Made by a program: the position numbers and the translations under genes. Shown in pieces: positions 23,097 to 28,301 of a DNA stretch of 28,301 bases. Numbering within the stretch: position 1 is the first letter of the stretch; the number at the start of each line of letters is the position of its first letter. The notes under the pieces were generated by a model. That model searched no databases. It worked only from the letters and a program-made list of their open reading frames with translations, and was not told where the DNA came from. The stretch lies in the IMG/VR virus record IMGVR_UViG_3300032294_000268, positions 1 to 28,301 of that record; one strand, given 5' to 3'. The DNA is from a virus.

Positions 23097-23388
23097 ACTG
23101 ATAGCCGAGAACGCTAAGGGGGCAACAGCCCTATTCGAAACAGAATCGGCTCTGGCACAAGCGGAATACGATTTAGACACAACTGAGCAAAAGGCGTTTC
23201 TAGCCGCTGAAGGAACTGTGGCTGACCGAACTGCCATCGCTCGCCTAAAGTCGGCTGAGAATCGCTTACAGCGTGATTTACGCAAGGCAGAGCATAACCG
23301 CGTGAAAGTCAAAATCAAGCAAATTGAAACAGCGCTGATTGCACTTTCGACACAAGCCAAGCTAATCGGCGTAGAAACTAGAATGTAG
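23065..23388 (+). CDS. Coiled-coil protein of unknown function
   Basis: 107 residues, almost wholly helical and strongly charged (EIQKQIAELIAENAKGA, then RLKSAENRLQRDLRKAEHNR), predicting a long coiled coil with a basic second half. It starts inside the small overlapping gene and ends two bases before the HNH-like gene. Proteins of this kind often lie in phage recombination operons near the exonuclease, possibly as an annealing-protein helper. No enzymatic motif is present. Confidence 0.7.
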   Translation: MLLEIQKQIAELIAENAKGATALFETESALAQAEYDLDTTEQKAFLAAEGTVADRTAIARLKSAENRLQRDLRKAEHNRVKVKIKQIETALIALSTQAKLIGVETRM

Positions 23389-23390
23389 CG

Positions 23391-23729
23391 GTGAAGAACT
23401 CAGACCTGCAAAAACTACGCGCTCGCGATGGTTGGTGCTGGCATTGCGCCACCGAGTCAGACCTTGTGCCTCATCACCGCGCAAATCGCGGAATGGGCGG
23501 ATCAAAGGTTCTGGATAGCTTGCAGAACGTAATTTTGGTTTGCAGTCAATACAACGGTGCTATGGAAGCCGATGCCAATGTCGCAGCGCAAGCGCGTGAC
23601 CTAGGACACAAACTCTCAAAATTTATGTCGCCAAGTGCGCCGGTATTTGACGCATTTAGTCGCAAGTGGTATGTTCTCGATGAGAAGGGTGGCAAGTTCG
23701 AAACCGAACCGCCAAACTATCTGATTTAG
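23391..23729 (+). CDS. HNH-like endonuclease family protein
   Basis: 112 residues from a GTG, two bases after the previous stop. The zinc-knuckle pair C16 and C19 (CWHC) is followed by VPHHRANRGMGGS with H28 and H29, then LQNVILVCSQYN with N46 and C51. This order matches a group of small phage HNH proteins with a VPHHR-type motif. The second zinc pair is reduced to one cysteine, as is usual in that group, so zinc binding may be partial. It might nick DNA during packaging or recombination; activity is not assured. Confidence 0.75.
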   Translation: MKNSDLQKLRARDGWCWHCATESDLVPHHRANRGMGGSKVLDSLQNVILVCSQYNGAMEADANVAAQARDLGHKLSKFMSPSAPVFDAFSRKWYVLDEKGGKFETEPPNYLI

Positions 23730-23750
23730 TAAATGTCGAAAGGGGACATT

Positions 23751-23990
23751 ATGGATGTAAACGAACTCGCTAAATACATGCGAGATAGGGCATTGCTCAT
23801 AGAAGGCGATGAATCCCTTGACGAGCGGTCACTACGCAACTTTGCCGAAGTGCAAACAGCTAAGCAAGCAAAGCTACAACGCGTGGATGAAATGAAGAAG
23901 CTCTACTTCAACGCCGGTCGCTGGGTTGGCGGAGCTAGGGACTACACCGCTCGGGAAGCGTTTATGCGCATGAAAGCGAGTGAGAAGTGA
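23751..23990 (+). CDS. Small charged helical protein of unknown function
   Basis: 79 residues from the ATG at 23751, which has AAAGGGG at ideal spacing; an upstream ATG at 23733 has no ribosome site and overlaps that Shine-Dalgarno. The protein is helical with many Glu, Arg and Lys (NELAKYMRDRALLIEGDESL, then a helical MKKLYFNAGRWVGGARDY). No membrane segment or catalytic motif is seen. Its stop overlaps the methyltransferase GTG (GTGA), so the two are co-translated. I do not recognise a family. Confidence 0.7.
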   Translation: MDVNELAKYMRDRALLIEGDESLDERSLRNFAEVQTAKQAKLQRVDEMKKLYFNAGRWVGGARDYTAREAFMRMKASEK

Positions 23991-24964
23991 ACCTCAAAGC
24001 GCAAGTTCTTGTCGGGGATAACAGAGAAACCCTAAAGACGTTGCCTGACAAGAGCGTTCAAACAGTCGTGACTTCACCGCCCTACTGGGGACTAAGAGAT
24101 TATGGGAACGATGACCAGATTGGTCTTGAGCAAACGCCTGACGAATTTATTGAACAGCTATGCCTAGTCTTTGACGAGGTGTGGCGAGTTCTTAAAGATG
24201 ACGGAACTATCTGGGTGAATCTAGGTGACAGCTACTCAGCGATGAGAGATAGCAAAGCATCACCTGACACGCTAAGAGCAGGCGAGGGGACTCGCGTTGC
24301 ATCGGCGGCCAATCGCAACCCTGAGAATCTACGCAAGGCAGGACTCAAGCATAAAGACCTTGTTGGGATTCCTTGGCGCTTTGCGTTCGCTATGCAAGCA
24401 AGGGGCTGGTATTTGCGTTCTGACATAATTTGGCACAAACCAAACCCAATGCCTGAGAGCGTTCAAGACAGGCCAACAAAGTCACACGAATACATTTTTC
24501 TGATGACTAAGAACCCTCGCTACTACTATGACCACAAGGCAATCCTTGAGCCAGTTTCAGAAGTCAGCCTAAAGCGTTCAGAGTATGGTTGGGACTCAGA
24601 CAGGCCATCTACCAAGAACAACAGCATGGGTGGTGGCGGTATCCATGTCGAGCAGATGGGAACTCGCTTCGTAAATCCAGAAGGCCGTAATAAAAGGACT
24701 GTTTGGACTATTACAACCAAAGGTTACGCAGAGGCTCACTTTGCAACCTATCCGCCAGACCTAATTCTTCCATGTATCCTTGCTGGAAGTAAAGATGGCG
24801 ACATTGTTCTAGATCCGTTTAGCGGTTCAGGAACGACAGGCGAGGTTGCTTTACAAAACAATCGCAATTACATCGGGCTTGAGCTAAATCCAGAGTATGC
24901 AACCATTTCAGAGAAGCGGTTGACTCAAGCGGTAGGCATGTTCGGCGATGTCATCATCAGGTAG
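23987..24964 (+). CDS. DNA methyltransferase (N4-cytosine/N6-adenine type)
   Basis: 325 residues from a GTG overlapping the previous stop. The catalytic motif TSPPYW (29-34) comes first and the AdoMet-binding DPFSGSGTTG (276-285) last, so this is a beta-class enzyme of the N6_N4_Mtase group. YIGLEL (295-300) is the downstream AdoMet-pocket strand. The SPPYW form is often seen in N4-cytosine enzymes, but base choice cannot be fixed here. No restriction nuclease gene lies nearby, so it is a solitary methylase, probably protecting phage DNA from host restriction. The variable middle (about 80-260) should set the target sequence. Confidence 0.92.
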   Translation: MNLKAQVLVGDNRETLKTLPDKSVQTVVTSPPYWGLRDYGNDDQIGLEQTPDEFIEQLCLVFDEVWRVLKDDGTIWVNLGDSYSAMRDSKASPDTLRAGEGTRVASAANRNPENLRKAGLKHKDLVGIPWRFAFAMQARGWYLRSDIIWHKPNPMPESVQDRPTKSHEYIFLMTKNPRYYYDHKAILEPVSEVSLKRSEYGWDSDRPSTKNNSMGGGGIHVEQMGTRFVNPEGRNKRTVWTITTKGYAEAHFATYPPDLILPCILAGSKDGDIVLDPFSGSGTTGEVALQNNRNYIGLELNPEYATISEKRLTQAVGMFGDVIIR

Positions 24965-25062
24965 AATAGAAGCGGGCCAAGAGCTATCAACCCTTGACCC
25001 GCGAACCGATAATCCGAGTATCGGCAGAGGTAATTCTACTGCCGAAGATAGGCAGTAAGCAA
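24962..25062 (+). promoter_or_regulatory. Candidate promoter and structured leader of the replication initiator
   Basis: TAGAAT (24962-24967) is a good -10-like hexamer without a clear -35. The next 95 bases hold three inverted repeats: GCGGGCCAAG (24972-24981) with CTTGACCCGC (24993-25002), one mismatch; CCGATA (25006-25011) with TATCGG (25019-25024); and TCGGCAG (25021-25027) with CTGCCGA (25039-25045). The last two share bases, so they cannot form together. No T run follows any of them, so simple termination is unlikely. CCGAGTATCGG here resembles the initiator's internal iterons. Confidence 0.45.
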
Positions 25063-25866
25063 ATGCCACTTATTAGAGGGCATCACTCATTTGATGACCA
25101 GTTCGTGCAAATCCCAAACGCCTGGATGCGTGATAGCAGACTAAGCCTAAAAGCGCGCGGTCTAATGGCGCAGATTATGACTCACCGCGAGGATTGGTCA
25201 TTGTCAATCAATCGGCTCGCACTTGACAATGGTGAAGGAAAACACGCAATACGCCAAGCCATTTCTGAGCTTGAAAAGTATGGCTATCTTGTGCGTGATC
25301 AGGTAAACGATAAGCGCTTTGCCGAGGCCATTTGGACTACGCACGACCCCTTCGATTTGCCGTTATCGGAAAAGCCGTTGTCGGAAATTCCGTTGTCGGA
25401 TAATCAAACCACTAAGAATAACACTCTATTAGAAGAACAACTAATAGAAGAACACTCTAAGAACACTAAGGCTAAAGAGCTTTTTGAGGAATTTTGGGCT
25501 GAATACCCTCGCAAGGTAGATCGTGCCAAAGCACTAAGAGCGTTCAAGTCGGCACTCACCCGAGCAACGTTTGAGCAAGTCCTGGCTGGCGCTATCGCCT
25601 ACAAGAACGACACATCTCGCAAGGCAGAGTTCACGAAGTATCCAGCCACCTGGCTAAATGCCGATAGCTGGGAAAATGAAATCGCACCTTCACCGGACTC
25701 CGAAGCCGCCGAACGCGCAAGAATCCGCCGAGAGAAGGAACGTGCTGCCACAGAGCAATTTCTAGCCGAACAGAGGCAAGCCATGGCAAGTTCAACGCTC
25801 AAATTGTGCAAGCATGATCTAACGATTGCTAGATGCCTACCCTGCGCAAAGGAAATAAATGGCTAG
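25063..25866 (+). CDS. Phage replication initiator with N-terminal winged helix
   Basis: 267 residues from the ATG at 25063; a TTG at 24994 would add 23 residues but lies inside a hairpin, so I reject it. The N-terminal 100 residues (VQIPNAWMRDSRLSLKARGL, then SINRLALDNGEGKHAIRQAI) form a winged-helix DNA-binding domain like those of phage replisome organisers. A linker with three LSE/LSD repeats follows (PLSEKPLSEIPLSDNQ). The C-terminal part (FEEFWAEYPRKVDRAKALRA, then YPATWLNADSWENE) is common in replication initiators and probably recruits the host helicase or its loader. Cysteines near the end (KLCKHD, CLPCAK) may bind zinc. The gene appears to contain the origin. Confidence 0.85.
   Translation: MPLIRGHHSFDDQFVQIPNAWMRDSRLSLKARGLMAQIMTHREDWSLSINRLALDNGEGKHAIRQAISELEKYGYLVRDQVNDKRFAEAIWTTHDPFDLPLSEKPLSEIPLSDNQTTKNNTLLEEQLIEEHSKNTKAKELFEEFWAEYPRKVDRAKALRAFKSALTRATFEQVLAGAIAYKNDTSRKAEFTKYPATWLNADSWENEIAPSPDSEAAERARIRREKERAATEQFLAEQRQAMASSTLKLCKHDLTIARCLPCAKEING
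25360..25470 (+). other. Candidate replication origin inside the initiator gene
   Basis: Three tandem 15-bp iterons start at 25360, 25375 and 25390: CCGTTATCGGAAAAG, CCGTTGTCGGAAATT and CCGTTGTCGGATAAT. Each contains an imperfect dyad CCG-N4-CGG. The next 70 bases (25401-25470) are only about 30% GC, against about 50% around them. Iterons followed by an AT-rich unwinding region within the initiator gene, encoding the linker between its two domains, is the layout of the lambda origin within gene O. Confidence 0.7.
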
Positions 25867-26101
25867 TCAACAATGCACACGCTGTGGCTGGATTTGGGAT
25901 GTTCACAGCACACGCAACAATCACGAAATCTGCGAATCGTGTCGCGCTCGGAAAGTGCAAAAGGTCGGATCGTGTTTAGCGTGGCATGGAAGATTTGCCG
26001 CTGACATGGTTACGCCGATTGACGAGGATGGTAACGAAGTAATGCCGGGTGTAAGGATTTGCGGTAATACGGATTGCGTAACGGTAAGCCATGTCAAATG
26101 A
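25859..26101 (+). CDS. Zinc-ribbon protein with an HNH-like C-terminal motif
   Basis: 80 residues with AAAGGA before an ATG that overlaps the initiator stop by 8 bases. C6 and C9 (CTRC) with C25 and C28 (CESC) form a zinc ribbon. The C-terminal half has C39, H43 and then ICGNTDCVTVSHV with C68, C73 and H78, which resembles the closing CxxxxCVxxxH motif of some HNH nucleases. Whether it is a nuclease remnant or a DNA/RNA-binding protein is unclear. It overlaps the following HNH gene by 11 bases. Confidence 0.7.
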   Translation: MASQQCTRCGWIWDVHSTRNNHEICESCRARKVQKVGSCLAWHGRFAADMVTPIDEDGNEVMPGVRICGNTDCVTVSHVK

Positions 26102-26612
26102 GTTATTGCGTTGTGGCTATTGTGAGCAAATGCTTCCGTTAGAAAATTTTTGGAAATCAAAGAGTAAGTCAAGGGGTTATCAGACCTACTGCAAAGCATG
26201 TTCTAAATTACAAAAACGAAGCACTTACTCGATTCACAAGATAAAACGCAACGCCTACAAAAGAGAGTGGCGAAAGACAGATGAAAACGGTCGAGAATAC
26301 AATCGCAAGTATCGAAGGGAAAAGCCACACGTCTACGCCGCCAAAGAGCAACGGCGAAGAACTCGGCTAAAAAACAACGGAGTCTATTTAGTCACAGAAA
26401 AAGAAATGCAAAAAATGTATGCCTCTAAATGCTTCTATTGCAAGGTAGCAGATGCGACAACCGTTGATCATGTTGTTCCGATAGCTAAGGGAGGCACACA
26501 CTCAATAGGCAATTTATTACCAGCGTGTAGACCATGTAACGAATCAAAAAAGGCTAAACTACTAATCGAATGGAAAATAGAAAGGGCTAGAAATGGCAAC
26601 CATTACAATTGA
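26091..26612 (+). CDS. HNH homing-type endonuclease
   Basis: 173 residues. The N-terminal zinc finger has C8, C11, C34 and C37 (CGYC and CKAC); a long Lys/Arg-rich helical region follows (about 40-100); then the HNH domain with C114 and C117 (CFYC), VDHVVPIAKGGTHS with D126 and H127, N141 in IGNLLPACRPCN, and C146 and C149. This layout is typical of free-standing HNH homing enzymes of phages. The gene is about 37% GC in three sampled 60-base lines, against about 53% in the SSB gene next to it, which suggests recent arrival. It overlaps both neighbours (11 and 20 bases) without breaking them. Confidence 0.9.
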   Translation: MSNELLRCGYCEQMLPLENFWKSKSKSRGYQTYCKACSKLQKRSTYSIHKIKRNAYKREWRKTDENGREYNRKYRREKPHVYAAKEQRRRTRLKNNGVYLVTEKEMQKMYASKCFYCKVADATTVDHVVPIAKGGTHSIGNLLPACRPCNESKKAKLLIEWKIERARNGNHYN

Positions 26613-26874
26613 GAACGCGCGCGTTGAGCGCATCATTGTCGGATACGGCTTCAAGGCATCCGAGTCAACGCTTGTGAAGGGTGAGGAAAGAAAAACTTGG
26701 TTTACGGTGTGGAGTAAGGAATCCGTCACCGAAGGTCAGATTGTCACCATCGAGGGCGACCTAAGTGTGAAGCTAGAGGAGTTCACCGGTCGCGATGGCT
26801 CACCTAAGCAGACCGCAGCAATCCACGTCAACAACGCGCTTCTCATGACTCAGGACACAGAAGCACCATTTTAG
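26593..26874 (+). CDS. SSB-like single-stranded DNA-binding protein, short form
   Basis: 93 residues. Beta strands (TITIENARVERIIVGYGFKA, KTWFTVWSKE, QIVTIEGDLSVKLEEFTGRD, AAIHVNNALLM) match a compact OB fold, and the C-terminus ends DTEAPF, which follows the acidic-then-PF pattern of bacterial SSB tails used to recruit partner proteins. At 93 residues it is shorter than a standard SSB and has no long flexible linker. It would coat single strands during replication and recombination beside the RusA gene that follows. The ATG lies inside the HNH gene's end, which suggests that the HNH gene was inserted without disturbing this start. Confidence 0.75.
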   Translation: MATITIENARVERIIVGYGFKASESTLVKGEERKTWFTVWSKESVTEGQIVTIEGDLSVKLEEFTGRDGSPKQTAAIHVNNALLMTQDTEAPF

Positions 26875-27290
26875 AGTTCGAGGTATTTGGCGAACCTGCT
26901 CCGCAAGGGTCTAAGACGATCTACAGGGGCAGGTTAGTCGAGTCCTCAGCCAAGAAGCTAAACCCTTGGCGCAAAGCCATCGCCGCCGAAGTAGAAAACA
27001 AACTGCCGGCAGACCACTTGCCACTTCTAGGGCCAGTCAGGGTAGAAATTGACTTCTACCTAACCAGACCACCAAGCATCAAGCAAACCAAGCGAGCATT
27101 TCCAATCGTGCCACCCGACACCGACAAATTGTGTAGGGCGGGGTTAGACGGACTCAATCAAGGGCCTGATGGCAAAGCCAACAACGGCAGGTTATGGGGA
27201 GATGATTCGCAAGTTGTCGAGTTACTCGCCAGGAAGTTCTACGCTGACGATCGCGCGCCAGGAGCAGACATCCGCATTTTTCCGTTATAG
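26868..27290 (+). CDS. RusA-like Holliday junction resolvase, apparent ATT start
   Basis: 140 residues if translation starts at ATT (26868). The N-terminal motif FEVFGEPAPQGSK (4-16) is a RusA hallmark; PPDTDKL with D84 and D86 and WGDD with D112 and D113 are the expected catalytic acids. RusA cuts four-way junctions before packaging. No ATG, GTG, TTG or CTG lies in frame between the upstream stop (26805-26807) and this motif, whereas the first downstream start (TTG at 27018) would delete the conserved N-terminus. ATT overlaps the SSB stop (ATTTTAG), so coupling could help. A frameshift from the SSB gene looks unlikely because no slippery heptamer is present. Confidence 0.85.
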   Translation: MLEFEVFGEPAPQGSKTIYRGRLVESSAKKLNPWRKAIAAEVENKLPADHLPLLGPVRVEIDFYLTRPPSIKQTKRAFPIVPPDTDKLCRAGLDGLNQGPDGKANNGRLWGDDSQVVELLARKFYADDRAPGADIRIFPL

Positions 27291-27377
27291 AACTGTTACA
27301 TAAACACGCTAAAAATGTGCTTGCAGTCTTATTTCGAAACGACTAATCTTTAGATAGTCAAACGAAAGGGAAATCAA

Positions 27378-27521
27378 ATGACTACTACAACACGCCAGGC
27401 AATTTTCATTACCGTTCTCATGGTCGGCGGAATCGCCTTCTTTGTCGGTGACTTGCATCGCATCATTCTTCAAGCAGTATGGCCTTACATCGAGACCTTC
27501 TGGGACTACCAATCAAGATAG
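27378..27521 (+). CDS. Very small membrane protein
   Basis: 47 residues with AAAGGG well spaced before the ATG. One hydrophobic helix (about 8-23, with AIFITVLMVGGIAFFVG) is followed by a short aromatic tail. It opens a new group of genes after an 87-base gap that holds no gene and only weak promoter-like hexamers. Function is unknown; small membrane proteins in early phage operons often act on host membrane or superinfection processes, which is only a possibility here. Confidence 0.65.
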   Translation: MTTTTRQAIFITVLMVGGIAFFVGDLHRIILQAVWPYIETFWDYQSR

Positions 27522-27530
27522 GGGAAACAA

Positions 27531-27818
27531 ATGCCACACACACGCACCACCGATCCACAGACATCACACGAAGCCGCGAAGTCGGTTTCACGCCTTGCAG
27601 ACAGCTACAGAATTATTCTCGATCTGTTTGCAAGCTTTGGCCCAATGAATGACGAACAGCTCATCAAGCTTTGGAAGTCACACAGCAACAAGCCAGCCAG
27701 CGATTCCGGTATCCGTTCACGCCGAAGCGAACTAGCAGCGCATGGCAAAGTCATTGACACCGGCGAGCGCGTCAAAATGTCGTCAGGTCGTGCCAGCATT
27801 GTCTGGGGTATCGCGTGA
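27531..27818 (+). CDS. Winged-helix DNA-binding protein
   Basis: 95 residues with AGGGGA before the ATG. The opening TTDPQTSHEAAKSV, then ILDLFASFGPMNDEQLIKLW, RSRRSELAAHGKVIDTGE and a closing beta wing (SGRASIVWGIA), make a winged-helix fold that I recognise from small phage proteins near replication genes. It may regulate early promoters or assist replication. Its stop overlaps the next gene's GTG (GTGA). Confidence 0.75.
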   Translation: MPHTRTTDPQTSHEAAKSVSRLADSYRIILDLFASFGPMNDEQLIKLWKSHSNKPASDSGIRSRRSELAAHGKVIDTGERVKMSSGRASIVWGIA

Positions 27819-28015
27819 GCGCCGCAACCCAGGCACTTCGCCACTCACTAGAACATACTCTCGACATGATGGAGATGGCTAACTTCAATGAAGGCTTTGA
27901 GGCTGCTATTGAGTCGGTCGAGGAACTATCCAACAAGCTACACAACGAAGGCGATACAACCGGCGCAGAAATTCTGCGTTGGACTGCGAAAGAACTAAGG
28001 GGAGAGAATTGCTAA
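27815..28015 (+). CDS. Small helical protein of unknown function
   Basis: 66 residues from a GTG overlapping the previous stop. It is acidic and helical (LEHTLDMMEMANFNEGFEAA, then EELSNKLHNEGDTTGAEILR) with no membrane segment or known motif. It is coupled to both neighbours: its last seven bases overlap the next start. The N/GFEAA segment has a loose echo in the following gene (GYVDGFRAA), so the two may be distant relatives; I do not recognise a family. Confidence 0.65.
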   Translation: MSAATQALRHSLEHTLDMMEMANFNEGFEAAIESVEELSNKLHNEGDTTGAEILRWTAKELRGENC

Positions 28016-28221
28016 AGACACTTGACAAAATTTGGTTCTGGTTCAAAGACCGTTCCATCGGATACAACTCGGGCTATGTTGATGGCTTCAGAGCAGCACA
28101 GGAAGTCACACACGCGCAGACACTAGCCAGGCTCAAGGAAAAGAACCCAGAGCTTAGCAACAAGCCATTCCAGCTCGGTTACGACCACGCTGTTGAGGTA
28201 GTGAAAGGCAACGTCCAATGA
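28009..28221 (+). CDS. Small helical protein, TTG start
   Basis: 70 residues from the TTG at 28009, which has AAGGGGAG at ideal spacing; an earlier in-frame start at 27979 has no ribosome site. The N-terminus (KTLDKIWFWFKDRSIGYNSG) is aromatic and amphipathic, then YVDGFRAAQEV and YDHAVEVVKGN form helices. Repeated GY-x-x-G/A patterns suggest two similar halves. No membrane segment is long enough to be sure of. Its stop overlaps the next start by three bases. Confidence 0.65.
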   Translation: MLKTLDKIWFWFKDRSIGYNSGYVDGFRAAQEVTHAQTLARLKEKNPELSNKPFQLGYDHAVEVVKGNVQ

Positions 28222-28301
28222 TGAAGATAACCGTCTGGGAACTACCTAACTGCTCTCAATGCATGATGACCAAGCGTGAGTTTGACAAGCGTGGCATCAT
28301 C
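28218..28301 (+). CDS. Glutaredoxin/NrdH-like redoxin, partial at window end
   Basis: The first 28 residues of a gene cut by the window edge. The opening strand KITVWELPN followed by CSQC (residues 12-15) and TKREFDKRGI is the thioredoxin-fold start of NrdH and glutaredoxins, with the redox CxxC at the helix N-terminus. NrdH supplies electrons to class Ib ribonucleotide reductase, so a nucleotide synthesis gene may lie beyond the window. Start is at ATGATG; the first ATG overlaps the previous stop. Confidence 0.7.
   Translation, partial: MMKITVWELPNCSQCMMTKREFDKRGII

Noticed and set aside
24994-25062. A TTG start for the replication initiator
   Set aside because: The TTG is within a hairpin arm, the extra 23 residues are unlike the family's N-terminus, and ATG 25063 begins directly before the conserved part.
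27018-27290. A shorter RusA gene starting at TTG 27018
   Set aside because: It would lose the conserved FEVFGEPAPQGSK segment that is clearly present in the same frame upstream.
26593-27290. An SSB-RusA fusion by -1 frameshift
   Set aside because: The bases before the SSB stop (CCATTTTAG) do not form a slippery heptamer, and the SSB already ends in a proper PF tip.

Overview
The window is most of a tailed double-stranded DNA phage genome with siphovirus architecture. Nearly all genes lie on the + strand and are packed tightly, often with 1-4 nt ATGA, GTGA or TAATG overlaps. The host is very probably an actinobacterium: two WhiB-type Fe-S regulator genes are present, and this family is confined to Actinobacteria and their phages. 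GC looks close to 50% by eye, which is low for soil actinophages and would fit a freshwater Microbacteriaceae-type host; that last step is inference. No integrase, excisionase or repressor was recognised, so there is no sign of lysogeny in this window.

Layout. Positions 97-5590: packaging and capsid assembly (small and large terminase, portal, a small beta-rich protein, a very long prohead protease with an embedded HAD-type phosphatase domain, and a 58-residue protein). Positions 5619-6993: the major capsid gene in its own transcription unit, with a terminator, a promoter and a 5' hairpin before it and a terminator after it. Positions 7011-9864: three glycosyltransferases inserted between the capsid gene and the head-tail connector. 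Positions 9880-15277: connector, tail terminator, tail tube, tail assembly chaperone with a -1 frameshift site, an unassigned neck/tail protein, tape measure and tail-tip protein. Positions 15285-19716: a duplicated tail-fibre cassette with three glycine-rich adhesin-like modules. Positions 19729-20764: lysis cassette (small membrane protein, M23 peptidase, second membrane protein). Positions 20761-21322: two WhiB genes on the - strand. Positions 21355-28301: early genes for recombination, replication and regulation (YqaJ exonuclease, candidate annealing protein, HNH proteins, DNA methyltransferase, replication initiator with an apparent internal origin, SSB-like protein, RusA resolvase, winged-helix protein, and the start of a glutaredoxin/NrdH-like gene).

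How it fits together. The early right arm would replicate and recombine the genome: a lambda-O-like initiator carries three 15-bp iterons and an AT-rich stretch inside its own gene, and exonuclease, annealing protein, SSB and RusA form a recombination set. The left arm packages DNA and builds the virion. The glycosyltransferases may decorate capsid or tail proteins, and the glycine-rich fibres probably bind the host. The - strand WhiB pair sits where the late operon ends and the early operon begins, a natural position for a regulatory switch.

Most notable: the HAD-protease fusion, the internal origin with a structured leader upstream, a RusA gene whose only plausible start is ATT, the A_AAA_AAA frameshift site with a well-spaced downstream stem, the likely leaderless WhiB promoter, the capsid-adjacent glycosyltransferase trio and the triplicated glycine-rich adhesin module. 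No stretch longer than 300 bases lacks a gene.
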